DNA from: Ferruginibacter sp.
Lineage (GTDB): Bacteria > Bacteroidota > Bacteroidia > Chitinophagales > Chitinophagaceae
DNA: 64,000 nt
NCBI RefSeq assembly: GCF_028288465.1
Contig: NZ_JAQBNR010000002.1
Location: forward strand, 1 to 64,000
Reading direction: 5' to 3'
The translations under genes and the position numbers were made by a program. This document shows, one piece after another, positions 36,675-46,409 of this stretch. The notes under the pieces are model-generated. The model was not told the origin of the DNA. It made no database searches and worked only from the letters and a program-made list of their open reading frames with translations. The first letter of the stretch is position 1. Every line of letters starts with the position of its first letter.

Positions 36675-38912
36675 ATGGAAATAACAGTTTCAACCGCCAA
36701 CGAACTTCGCCTTACGGCAGAAGAATTTGAACTGATCAAACAAAAGATCGGTCGCACTCCAAACTTTAATGAGCTGTGTTGCTTCAGCGCCATGTGGAGC
36801 GAGCATTGCAGTTACAAGAACTCCATCAAGTGGTTAAAAACCCTGCCCCGTGACGGAGAAAAAATGCTTGTAAAAGCAGGTGAAGAAAATGCCGGCCTGA
36901 TGGATATTGGGGACGGTTACGGTGTAGTGTTTAAAATTGAAAGTCACAATCACCCAAGTGCCATTGAGCCTTTCCAGGGGGCGGCAACAGGTGTAGGTGG
37001 TATTCACCGCGATATATTTACCATGGGTGCAAGACCCATCGCTTCTTTAAATTCACTGAGGTTCGGCAATTTGGCCGAAGCTAAAACACAACATTTACTG
37101 GCTGGAGTTGTACACGGTATTGGTCATTACGGCAACTGCTTTGGCGTACCAACAGTTGGTGGCGAAATTTATTTTGAAGATTGTTATCATACCAACCCGC
37201 TGGTAAATGCCATGAGCGTGGGTATATTAAAAAATGGTACCACTATTTCTGCAACTGCTGAAGGAAACGGCAATCCCGTTTTTTTTGTAGGAAGCGCCAC
37301 CGGTAAAGATGGTATTGGCGGAGCATCTTTTGCATCTGCTAATATTACGGCCGACAGTGCTGAAGATTTACCTGCTGTTCAGGTAGGAGATCCTTTCCAG
37401 GAAAAGAAGTTACTCGAGGCTTGCCTGGAAGTAATCAAAACAGGTGCTATAGTAGGTATGCAGGATATGGGTGCGGCAGGAATTATTTGCTCTACCGCAG
37501 AAATGAGTGCCAAAGGAAATTCAGGCATGCGGATAGATCTGGATAAAGTACCCATGCGCCAGCAGAATATGAAAACATGGGAACTGCTGTTAAGCGAAAG
37601 CCAGGAACGGATGCTGATGGTGGTGCAAAAAGGCAAGGAGGCAGCCGTGCTGGAAGTATTTGAAAAATGGGATTTGCCCTGCAGCGAAATTGGAGAAGTA
37701 ACCGGTGACGGCCTGCTGAAATTTTATATGAATGGTATACTGGAAGCTGAACTACCCGCACAGGAACTGGTGTTGGGTGGCGGTGCACCACAATATGAAA
37801 GAGAATATAAAGAACCGGAATACCTGCAAAAAGTAAATGCTTTCGATGCTGGTTCCATCGCTGTTCCTTCCGACTTAAAAGCCATTGCTGAACAGCTGAT
37901 TCAAATACCAAATATAGCCAGCAAGCGCTGGGTTTATACACAATATGATAGTATGGTAGGTGCAGGTACAGCAAGTACCAATGCTCCAAGTGATGCTGCA
38001 ATTGTTGTGGCAAAACCAACCAACAAGGCATTGGCGCTTACAACAGATTGCAACAGCCGGTACACTTTTGCAGATCCCTACAAAGGGGCTATGATAGCCG
38101 TAGCAGAAGCTGCCCGCAATATCGTTTGCAGTGGTGGTGAACCGCTGGGTGTTACCAACTGCTTAAACTTTGGCAACCCTTATAACCCCGAAGTATATTA
38201 CCAGTTCGTGCATGCTATCAAGGGCATGGGTGCTGCCTGTATAAAATTCAATACGCCTGTAACCGGTGGTAATGTAAGTTTTTACAACCAGGCTCCTGAA
38301 GGACCTGTATACCCTACTCCTACTATCGGTATGGTGGGTGTATTAGACAGCGCTGATGATAAAATGACAATGAATTTTAAAACAGCTGGTGATGTAATTT
38401 ATATGATCGGAGTTAGCAGGGATGATATTAACTCTTCGGAATACCTGCATAAAATTCATGGAGTAGAATTTAGCCCGGCACCACATTTTGAGCTCGACGA
38501 AGAATTTAATTTACAACAAGCCATACAGCAACTGATCAAGGATAAATTGATTTTATCTGCACACGATGTCAGCGAAGGCGGTTTGTTTGTAACCCTAACT
38601 GAAAGCGGCTTTAACAATGATCTCGGTTATAATGTTACTACAAAAGAAGGCATTCGCAAAGACGCTTATCTTTTTGGTGAAGCGCAAAGCCGTGTAGTAG
38701 TTTCTGTTGCTGCAGACAAATCAGGTGCGGTTGAATCTTTATTATCTGCGGCAACAATTGGTTTTGAAAAGCTGGGTACTGTGACCGAAAGTGACATAAC
38801 AATTGACGGAGAAAATTGGGGCAGCTTCAGTAGTTGGAAATATAAATATGATAATGCCATCGGTAACCTGCTGGCGGGCCATGAAAGTGAACAGGCTTTA
38901 ACTGCCTTATAA
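36675..38912 (+). CDS. purL: phosphoribosylformylglycinamidine synthase subunit PurL (small form)
   Basis: ELCCFSAMWSEHCSYKNSIKWLKTLP; KIESHNHPSAIEPFQGAATGVGGIHRDIFTMGARP. Confidence 0.96.
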   Translation: MEITVSTANELRLTAEEFELIKQKIGRTPNFNELCCFSAMWSEHCSYKNSIKWLKTLPRDGEKMLVKAGEENAGLMDIGDGYGVVFKIESHNHPSAIEPFQGAATGVGGIHRDIFTMGARPIASLNSLRFGNLAEAKTQHLLAGVVHGIGHYGNCFGVPTVGGEIYFEDCYHTNPLVNAMSVGILKNGTTISATAEGNGNPVFFVGSATGKDGIGGASFASANITADSAEDLPAVQVGDPFQEKKLLEACLEVIKTGAIVGMQDMGAAGIICSTAEMSAKGNSGMRIDLDKVPMRQQNMKTWELLLSESQERMLMVVQKGKEAAVLEVFEKWDLPCSEIGEVTGDGLLKFYMNGILEAELPAQELVLGGGAPQYEREYKEPEYLQKVNAFDAGSIAVPSDLKAIAEQLIQIPNIASKRWVYTQYDSMVGAGTASTNAPSDAAIVVAKPTNKALALTTDCNSRYTFADPYKGAMIAVAEAARNIVCSGGEPLGVTNCLNFGNPYNPEVYYQFVHAIKGMGAACIKFNTPVTGGNVSFYNQAPEGPVYPTPTIGMVGVLDSADDKMTMNFKTAGDVIYMIGVSRDDINSSEYLHKIHGVEFSPAPHFELDEEFNLQQAIQQLIKDKLILSAHDVSEGGLFVTLTESGFNNDLGYNVTTKEGIRKDAYLFGEAQSRVVVSVAADKSGAVESLLSAATIGFEKLGTVTESDITIDGENWGSFSSWKYKYDNAIGNLLAGHESEQALTAL

Positions 38913-38922
38913 AATAAATCCC

Positions 38923-39717
38923 ATGAGCAAAAAAATTGCCATTATCGGCGGAGGAAATTTAGGAACCGCTATCGCCGAAGGGTTGATCAAAAGTAAATTT
39001 TGTAAACCTTCGGATATAACGATTACAAAAAGAAACCTGGCCACTTTAAAAGAACTGGAAGGCAAAGGCGTGCACGTTACCAGCGATAATGCAGCAGCGG
39101 TACGCGGCAGTGAGCTGGTCATTCTTGCTATCAAACCGTTCCAGGTAAGCGATGTCGTAAATGGTTTTAAAAAAGAACTCACCGGCAAACATATGCTGGT
39201 ATCTGTTGTAACCGGTGTTGCTACCAGCGATATTGAAGGCATCATCAAAAAGAAATTGCCTGTCTTTCGGGCCATGCCCAATACGGCCATCGCCATACAG
39301 GAAAGCATCACCTGCATTAGTGTGAGCAATGCCACGGATGCACAGGCTGCCTATGTAAAAGACCTGTTTACCAACCTCGGTAAAGTAGCCATGATTGATG
39401 AAAAATTAATGGATGCCGCCACCGTGCTGGGTGCATGTGGTACCGCCTTTGCCATGCGGTACATTCGCGCCAATATACAAGGCGGTATTGAAATTGGTTT
39501 TGATGCAGTAACAGCCAACCTGATTGCTGCACAAACCGTAAAAGGAGCTGCGGAATTACTACTGCAGAAGGGCACGCATCCAGAGCAGGAAATTGACAAG
39601 GTAACTACGCCAAAAGGCTGTACCATCGCCGGTTTAAACGAAATGGAACACCAGGGTTTCAGTTCTTCTTTAATAAAAGGTATTGCTACCAGTTACAATA
39701 AAATCGTAAAGGGATAA
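38923..39717 (+). CDS. proC: pyrroline-5-carboxylate reductase
   Basis: KKIAIIGGGNLGTAIAEGL; RAMPNTAIAIQESIT; VTTPKGCTIAGLNEMEHQGF. Confidence 0.95.
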   Translation: MSKKIAIIGGGNLGTAIAEGLIKSKFCKPSDITITKRNLATLKELEGKGVHVTSDNAAAVRGSELVILAIKPFQVSDVVNGFKKELTGKHMLVSVVTGVATSDIEGIIKKKLPVFRAMPNTAIAIQESITCISVSNATDAQAAYVKDLFTNLGKVAMIDEKLMDAATVLGACGTAFAMRYIRANIQGGIEIGFDAVTANLIAAQTVKGAAELLLQKGTHPEQEIDKVTTPKGCTIAGLNEMEHQGFSSSLIKGIATSYNKIVKG

Positions 39718-39758
39718 AATACTTTGGTTTCTAACTACAAAAAAAAGAAAAGGAATTG

Positions 39759-40850
39759 TTATCGGGCCGCCCTGCGATAAAGATAGTAGGCTATAAAACC
39801 AAAAACTATATTTGGCACCCATGCCGCAAGGAGTGGCGTAAAATTTCCTTTGGTGGCAAACACCAGCGCAAAGCGCCCAAATAAAATATACAAAACGCTC
39901 AGTAAAACGCCTACTGCTAAATGAAAGCCGCTTCCGCCCCTCACTTTACGGGAGGAGAGCGATACGCCGATAATAGTTAAAATAATCACAGAAGCCGGAA
40001 TGGCATCCCTGCTGTATCGCTCCACCAGCAAAGAATTAATATCTTCAGACCCCCTTATTTTTTCCATTTTTATCATGTAGTTCAATTCGGGGGTTGCCAA
40101 ACGATCTTTTAGATATTCATCCCGGCGCAGGTCCATCGGTTTAAAATTGTATCCTACCAAAAGCGATGTATTATGTCTCAAGCTTTCTTTATCTCCTTCA
40201 AATGTTCTTTGCTCTACATTAGTGAGTTTCCATTTTCTCGTGGCAGTATCCCAGCTGATATTTTCGCAACGTAAATTGTACACCAATTCATTTTTCTTAA
40301 ATTCCTGTATAAAAAAATTGGAGCCGGTCTTACTAGTCGTGTCATAACTACGCAAACCAGCATAAGTGTTGGCATCCATCCGAAAATAGAAGTTCTGCAT
40401 AAAGGCTTTATTTTCATTTCCGCCAAAATTTACATCTATATATTTTGCCTGGAACACGCCCCATTTGGTATTGGCATTCGGCAGTACAAACTGGTATGCA
40501 AGCCACAATATGCCCGCCAGCAAAAAACTACCAATCCAATAGGGAACCAAAAAACGCCTGAAACTTACGCCACTGCTAAGGATAGCAATTACTTCTGAGC
40601 GGTCGGCCATTTTTGCCGTAAAAAATATTACTGCAATAAAAACAAATAAAGGAAACAGCATGGCGTCAATACGCGGAATAAAACCAAAATGATAATCCCT
40701 GATAATGATCCAAAGCGGCAATCCCGACTTATGAAAATCATCCGTTTTTTCGCTGGTATCAATCACCACCACTATTACTGTAAATAGTATGAGGCAAAAA
40801 ACAAAAGTCGTTAAAAAATTTTTTAGTATAAACTTATCTAGCTTTTTCAT
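39759..40850 (-). CDS. LptF/LptG family permease
   Basis: LDKFILKNFLTTFVFCLILFTVIVVVIDTSEK; YjgP/YjgQ-like topology. Confidence 0.9.
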   Translation of the reverse strand: MKKLDKFILKNFLTTFVFCLILFTVIVVVIDTSEKTDDFHKSGLPLWIIIRDYHFGFIPRIDAMLFPLFVFIAVIFFTAKMADRSEVIAILSSGVSFRRFLVPYWIGSFLLAGILWLAYQFVLPNANTKWGVFQAKYIDVNFGGNENKAFMQNFYFRMDANTYAGLRSYDTTSKTGSNFFIQEFKKNELVYNLRCENISWDTATRKWKLTNVEQRTFEGDKESLRHNTSLLVGYNFKPMDLRRDEYLKDRLATPELNYMIKMEKIRGSEDINSLLVERYSRDAIPASVIILTIIGVSLSSRKVRGGSGFHLAVGVLLSVLYILFGRFALVFATKGNFTPLLAAWVPNIVFGFIAYYLYRRAAR

Positions 40851-40933
40851 TTCGGTTGGCGCAAAACTAACTTAAAACCAGCAGGCAGTAAAATGCAGGC
40901 AGTAAAGTTTTGTGAAATATTAGCGGCATAAAA

Positions 40934-40964
40934 AAAAGGAACAGCAATTAAGCTGCTCCTTTTA
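40934..40964. terminator. bidirectional Rho-independent terminator
   Basis: aaaaggaacagc-aattaa-gctgctcctttt. Confidence 0.8.
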
Positions 40965-40980
40965 AAAATGCATTGGTTAT

Positions 40981-41745
40981 TTACTCAATTATTTTCACTT
41001 CGGTCCGGCGATTGAGCGCCCTGCCTTCAGCAGTTGTATTTTCAGCAATTGGTACCGTCATCCCATAGCCTTTGGAAGTAACTCTTTCCGGTGCAATACC
41101 CTTGGTTAAAAGATAAGCCCTTACTGTATTTGCACGGTTGCCAGATAAAATCATATTGGCATCCGGCTTTCCTACATTGTCGGTGTGCCCGCCCACTTCA
41201 ATTTTTTCATCCTCTTTTCTTTTCAGGTATTCTACCAGTTCATCCAGTACTGTATAAGCTTCGGGTTGCAACGTGGCTTTGCCAGTTTCAAATGTACAAT
41301 TATCCAGCACAAAAGATTTCGGCGCCTCAAACTGTATATCCACGTTAAAAGGGTTTTTGTAGTACTGGTTATCTTTTAAGGCAGGTATATCAAGTACATT
41401 GTAACTGGTAGAATCATGAAATCCTAAAATATAAATATCATATTTGCTTCCGTTGGGAAGCCGCAGAGAAAATTTGCCCGTAGAATCTGATAGCCCCTGG
41501 AACTCAGTTCCGTTGGCACGGCTTTTAAAAACCACTATTTCACTGGCAAGCAGGTTACCACTTTTTGCATCTGATATCGTAACATTTACCGGTGCATCTT
41601 TAGGCAAATTCATTGGCGCCGCCGGCACTTGTGCCATCACAGCAAAAGGAATTGCCATTGCTATCAGTAAATAATAAAATTGTTTTGCCATCCTGAAGTT
41701 GATTTGATTATCCTTTAAAGATAATTTTTTTGGTATACGCTCCAA
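40981..41745 (-). CDS. OmpA family protein
   Basis: KIEVGGHTDNVGKPDANMILSGNRANTVRAYLLTKGIAPERVTSKGYGMTVPIAENTTAEGRALNRRTEVKI. Confidence 0.93.
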   Translation of the reverse strand: MERIPKKLSLKDNQINFRMAKQFYYLLIAMAIPFAVMAQVPAAPMNLPKDAPVNVTISDAKSGNLLASEIVVFKSRANGTEFQGLSDSTGKFSLRLPNGSKYDIYILGFHDSTSYNVLDIPALKDNQYYKNPFNVDIQFEAPKSFVLDNCTFETGKATLQPEAYTVLDELVEYLKRKEDEKIEVGGHTDNVGKPDANMILSGNRANTVRAYLLTKGIAPERVTSKGYGMTVPIAENTTAEGRALNRRTEVKIIE

Positions 41746-41800
41746 AAACTCAATTATTGTGTAACATACCTTGTTTTTTTACAACTCAATTGCAAATTAT

Positions 41801-41860
41801 TTTGGTCCGGGCTAAGAAGCAATGTGGTGCATTGTTGCATCGCCCTCTTATACCGCATTG
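41801..41860. repeat. dispersed intergenic repeat, copy 2 (pairs with 6845-6905)
   Basis: ttggtccgggctaagaagcaatgtggtgcattgttgcatcgccctctta. Confidence 0.7.
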
Positions 41861-41895
41861 CAAATATTAGCTTTTATTAAAGCGGGTCTGGACAA

Positions 41896-43035
41896 TTATA
41901 GCCGGTGCTGCAATTGTACAACCATGGCTTCTTTCCAGCTTTTAAAATCGCCCGCTGCAATATGGTTGCGGGCCTCGGTTACCAGCCAGAGATAAAATGC
42001 CAGGTTATGCACACTTGCAATGGTAAGACCAAGGTATTCTTTAGATTTCATTAAATGCCTTAAATAACTTTTTGTGTAGTAGTTGCTCATTTCGCAATCA
42101 ATACCATCATCAATGGATGAAAAGTCTTTTTCCCATTTCTTATTGTCGATATTGATAATTCCCTTGCTGGTAAATAGCATGGCGTTGCGCCCGTTGCGGG
42201 TAGGCATTACGCAGTCAAACATATCAACCCCCAGCGCTATACATTCCAGTATATTCCAGGGAGTGCCCACGCCCATCAGGTAACGCGGTTTTTGTACTGG
42301 TAAAATATCGCAGCAATGCTCCGTAAATTCATACATCATTTCCATCGGCTCGCCCACGCTCAGTCCGCCAATTGCATTGCCTGAAGCATTTTGCGAGGCG
42401 ATAAATTCTGCTGATGCCGTTCGCAGATCTTTATAAATGCTGCCTTGTATAATCGGGAATAAATTCTGCGTATAGCCGTATCTGTCAGGTGTTTCATTGA
42501 AACGGGTAAAGCACCGTTGCAGCCAGCGATGTGTGAGTTCCATACTTTTTTTTGCATAGACATATTCACTTGGGTAAGGCGGACATTCGTCAAAAGCCAT
42601 AATAATATCTCCGCCTATAATACGCTGAATGTCCATTACTTTTTCCGGGCTAAACAAATGTTTGCTGCCATCAATATGGCTCTGAAACAAAGCACCTTCT
42701 TCAGTCAATTTCCTGTTATTGGCCAGCGAGAAAACCTGGTAACCGCCGCTGTCGGTTAATATGGGTTTATGCCAGCCGTTAAACTGGTGCAACCCGCCTG
42801 CAGCTTCCAGTACTTCCAGGCCTGGCCGCAGATATAAATGATAAGTATTGCCCAAAATAATCTGCGCTTTTACTTCGGTGTTTAATTGTTGCTGGGTTAC
42901 TGCTTTTACACTGCCAGCTGTACCAACAGGCATAAAGATGGGTGTTAATATTTCTCCATGATCTGTTGTTATCCTTCCTGTTCTCGCTTTTGTTGCGGAA
43001 TCTGTATGCTGTAATTCAAATTGCAGTGCTGCCAT
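41896..43035 (-). CDS. tgt: tRNA-guanine transglycosylase
   Basis: GNTYHLYLRPG, HKPILTDSGGYQVFSLANNRKLTEEG, MGVGTPWNILECIALGVDMFDCVMPTRNGRN. Confidence 0.96.
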   Translation of the reverse strand: MAALQFELQHTDSATKARTGRITTDHGEILTPIFMPVGTAGSVKAVTQQQLNTEVKAQIILGNTYHLYLRPGLEVLEAAGGLHQFNGWHKPILTDSGGYQVFSLANNRKLTEEGALFQSHIDGSKHLFSPEKVMDIQRIIGGDIIMAFDECPPYPSEYVYAKKSMELTHRWLQRCFTRFNETPDRYGYTQNLFPIIQGSIYKDLRTASAEFIASQNASGNAIGGLSVGEPMEMMYEFTEHCCDILPVQKPRYLMGVGTPWNILECIALGVDMFDCVMPTRNGRNAMLFTSKGIINIDNKKWEKDFSSIDDGIDCEMSNYYTKSYLRHLMKSKEYLGLTIASVHNLAFYLWLVTEARNHIAAGDFKSWKEAMVVQLQHRL

Positions 43036-43252
43036 AAAAAAGCCATTTTGCCCAAACCGGGTGGCAGGCAAAATTATTGTTTATTGATACATTAAATACA
43101 CCAGCTAATAATATGGGCTGTTTATAACTTCGTTGTATATCAACGGTCTTATACTTTTTTCGAATTTTATAAATCCAAGACAGAATATCGGGCGAATTAT
43201 TTATCCTTGCCCGCCATGTTTCAACACTTATTTTAGTATTACTTTTGCGCTT

Positions 43253-44386
43253 ATGAACCTTAACCAACTGTTAATGCACTGGCACGGCATTATTTTTATT
43301 ATATTTTGTGCCATTGCTTTTATTCAGCTATTTTATTACCTTTTTTTCTTTACCAGGCTCGCATCCTACAAACCAACTGCCGGGCAATACATTCAAAAAA
43401 ATCCGGTTTCGGTAATTATTTGTGCAAGGGATGAAGCGGCTAATCTTGCAAAAAATTTACCCGGAGCCCTGGTGCAAAAGTACCCGGTTAACCATGAAGT
43501 GATTGTGGTGGATGATAACTCTTTTGATGACAGCAGGTACCTGCTGGAGGAATTTGAAAAGACGTTTCGCCAACTGCATGTTATTGAGCTGAAGCAGGAA
43601 GCAAAGATGATCACCGGAAAAAAATTTCCGTTAAGCATTGGCATTAAAACAGCCAAACACGAAATTGTTTTACTGACAGATGCCGATTGCGTACCCGCCA
43701 CCGAAAACTGGATAGAAGGAATGCAGCAAACGTACGACGACAATACTGAAATTGTATTGGGTTATGGTGCCTATTACAAAAAAAAGGGGGTCTTGAATAA
43801 ACTGGTGAGATGGGAAACATTCCACACCGCCCTGCAATATTTTACCTACGCCCTGGCTGGTGTTCCCTACATGGGCGTGGGCAGAAATTTGAGTTATAAA
43901 AAGACAATCTTTTTCAGGCACAAAGGCTTTTCATCTCACAACAATATACCCAGCGGCGATGATGATCTTTTTATCAACATTGCAGCGAACAAATTCAATA
44001 CAAAGATTAATATTGATCCGGAAACTTTTACCTTAAGCGAGCCGGTGAATACCTGGCCCAGCTGGATAAAACAAAAGAACCGCCATTACACAACAGGAAA
44101 GTATTACAAGCCATTGCACAAATTCCTATTGGGTCTTTACTCGTTTTCCCATTTTATCTTTTTCCCTTTACTGGTAGTAAGCTGCATCGTTTTCAGCTGG
44201 AAGCTGAGCCTGCTGGTATTTGGTATTCGCTTTATAACTCAGTTATTTGTATTTTATCCTGCCATGAAAAAGTTGCAGGAACAAGACCTTTATAGCTGGT
44301 TACTATTTTTTGATATCTGGATGTTTTTTCATTACCTGCTGTTTTCAGTGGCCTTAATAAAAAAACCAAAACAGGCCTGGAATTAA
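43253..44386 (+). CDS. glycosyltransferase family 2
   Basis: VSVIICARDEAANLAKNLPGAL...VIVVDDNSFDDS...LLTDADCVPATENW; start MNLNQLLMHWHG preferred. Confidence 0.9.
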   Translation: MNLNQLLMHWHGIIFIIFCAIAFIQLFYYLFFFTRLASYKPTAGQYIQKNPVSVIICARDEAANLAKNLPGALVQKYPVNHEVIVVDDNSFDDSRYLLEEFEKTFRQLHVIELKQEAKMITGKKFPLSIGIKTAKHEIVLLTDADCVPATENWIEGMQQTYDDNTEIVLGYGAYYKKKGVLNKLVRWETFHTALQYFTYALAGVPYMGVGRNLSYKKTIFFRHKGFSSHNNIPSGDDDLFINIAANKFNTKINIDPETFTLSEPVNTWPSWIKQKNRHYTTGKYYKPLHKFLLGLYSFSHFIFFPLLVVSCIVFSWKLSLLVFGIRFITQLFVFYPAMKKLQEQDLYSWLLFFDIWMFFHYLLFSVALIKKPKQAWN

Positions 44387-44432
44387 AAACATTTTAGCAC
44401 TATAAAAATTAAGGGAATTTATCTTTTTTAAC

Positions 44433-45047
44433 ATGGATACAATCACCAACTATTTCGCCGATTTTACAGAAGAGCAGCTGCAGCAATTTGCCGCTTTGAA
44501 AGATTTATATAAAGAATGGAACGAGAAAATCAATGTCATTTCCCGCAAGGATATTGATAATTTTTACGAGCACCATGTATTGCATTCTCTCGCAATAGCA
44601 ACCCAGTTTGAGTTTAAAGCTGGCAGTGAAATTATGGATCTCGGCAGTGGTGGCGGATTTCCGGGAGTACCGTTGGCTATTTTTTTCCCCGATACTCAAT
44701 TTCACCTGGTAGACAGCATCAATAAAAAATTAAAAGTGGCTAATGAAATTGCCGCTGCTATTGGTCTTAAAAACCTGTCAGTACAACATACAAGGGCAGA
44801 AGATATTAAGAACAGAAAATTTGATGTAGTGGTATCGAGGGCAGTAGCGCCGTTAAAAGATTTATGGTGGTGGGCAAAACCACTTTTAAAAAAGGGAGTA
44901 TCGCCTAATGGGCTTATTTGCCTTAAGGGAGGAGACCTTACGCAAGAGATATCCGAAAGCAAATGCAGGCCAAGGGTTTGGGAAATTGATAAAATTTTTA
45001 CTGAACCTTTCTTTAAAGAAAAATTTTTACTGCATGTTCCGTTATAA
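44433..45047 (+). CDS. rsmG: 16S rRNA (guanine527-N7)-methyltransferase
   Basis: LYKEWNEKINVISRKDIDNFYEHHVLHSLAI; IMDLGSGGGFPGVPLAIFFP. Confidence 0.95.
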   Translation: MDTITNYFADFTEEQLQQFAALKDLYKEWNEKINVISRKDIDNFYEHHVLHSLAIATQFEFKAGSEIMDLGSGGGFPGVPLAIFFPDTQFHLVDSINKKLKVANEIAAAIGLKNLSVQHTRAEDIKNRKFDVVVSRAVAPLKDLWWWAKPLLKKGVSPNGLICLKGGDLTQEISESKCRPRVWEIDKIFTEPFFKEKFLLHVPL

Positions 45048-45174
45048 TAATTGAATGCATAAATTCTTTTAAAAAAGACAAATTGTCTCAATACCGGAAA
45101 TGCTTCGCAACCTGCAAAAAAACTACCACTTTAGGGTATGGAATTGTATGATTTTTTAGCAACCTTTGTGATCG

Positions 45175-45810
45175 ATGAATATATCTGTAGCAATAGTAGA
45201 AGACAACAATGATATCCGGCAGGCGCTGGAACAAATCATTACTATGGCTGAAGGATGTTCTTTGGCCGGCTCCTGCGTTAACGGTGAAGAAGCCCTTGTA
45301 AAAATCCCCATTTTGAATCCGGAAATTGTTTTAATGGACATTAACCTGGGTGGAATGAACGGGATAGAATGCGTGAAAATTTTAAAAGAAAATTACCCGC
45401 AGATTCTTTTTATGATGTGCACGGTATATGAGGAAGACGAGAAAATTTTTGAGGCATTGAGTGCAGGGGCAAGTGGTTATGTGCTGAAGAAAACCACGCC
45501 CGACAAGTTATTAAACGCCATTAAAGAATTAAGTGAAGGTGGTGCGCCGATGAGCAGCCAGATTGCAAGTAAGGTTGTTGCTGCATTTAAGAATAAACCT
45601 ACGGTGGCTGTTACAAATGATTCGCTGGACACACTATCAAAAAGAGAAGTAGAGATATTGATTGCTTTATCCAAAGGCTTGCTGTATAAAGAAATTGGAG
45701 AAGAATTATTTATCAGTTCGCAAACAGTGCGCAAACATGTTTACCATATTTACGAGAAGCTGCATGTAGGCAACCGCATACAGGCTGTAAATAAATACTT
45801 TGGGCGATAA
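45175..45810 (+). CDS. LuxR/NarL-type response regulator
   Basis: REC domain VLMDINLGGMNGIECVKIL; LSKREVEILIALSKGLLYKEIGEELFISSQTVRKHVYHIYEKLHVGNRIQAV. Confidence 0.94.
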   Translation: MNISVAIVEDNNDIRQALEQIITMAEGCSLAGSCVNGEEALVKIPILNPEIVLMDINLGGMNGIECVKILKENYPQILFMMCTVYEEDEKIFEALSAGASGYVLKKTTPDKLLNAIKELSEGGAPMSSQIASKVVAAFKNKPTVAVTNDSLDTLSKREVEILIALSKGLLYKEIGEELFISSQTVRKHVYHIYEKLHVGNRIQAVNKYFGR

Positions 45811-45840
45811 GAAATTTCACAGCCCTTTTACAACCAGTTG

Positions 45841-45864
45841 AGCCTCCGTAACAGGAGGTTTTTT
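45841..45864 (+). terminator. Rho-independent terminator
   Basis: gcctcc-gtaaca-ggaggTTTTTTatt. Confidence 0.8.
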
Positions 45865-45865
45865 A

Positions 45866-46387
45866 TTACAGGAACTTCCAGAACCAGTTATCTGTTTGTG
45901 GTGTATTGCCAATGGGGAAATCATGCCTGTGGCCAGAGTCTGCAAAGCCATATTTACCATAAAATTTTTGCGCCCGCATGTTGTGCTCCCAAACACCCAG
46001 CCACAAACATTTGTACTGGTGTTTGATTGCGTAATCCTGGTAAAAATCCATTAACTGCTGCGCTATTTTTTTCCCGTGAAACTCTTTTATAACATACAAC
46101 CTTTTCAGCTCAAGCGATTTCCATTTTTTTACTTCTGCCCAGCTTCTGTAATCTTCCATAAAACGGATATATCCAACCGGCTCTCCGTTTACCTCTGCAA
46201 AAAAAAACATATCCCTTTCATCACTCAGTTCAGCCTCAACCTGTGGCAGGTTATAATATTGTTCCAGGTAAAGCTGCATATCTTCTTCCGTGCAGGTGCC
46301 GGTAAAAGTATCATAAAATGTTTGCCTCGCAATTTTAGCCAGCACCGGCGCATCCTGTAATAAAATCCTCCTGATAGTTATCTCCAT
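45866..46387 (-). CDS. GNAT family N-acetyltransferase
   Basis: ELKRLYVIKEFHGKKIAQQLMDFYQDYAIKHQYKCLWLGVWEHNMRAQKFYGKYGF. Confidence 0.9.
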   Translation of the reverse strand: MEITIRRILLQDAPVLAKIARQTFYDTFTGTCTEEDMQLYLEQYYNLPQVEAELSDERDMFFFAEVNGEPVGYIRFMEDYRSWAEVKKWKSLELKRLYVIKEFHGKKIAQQLMDFYQDYAIKHQYKCLWLGVWEHNMRAQKFYGKYGFADSGHRHDFPIGNTPQTDNWFWKFL

Positions 46388-46409
46388 AATAAAATGTGTG
46401 ATTAAAAAT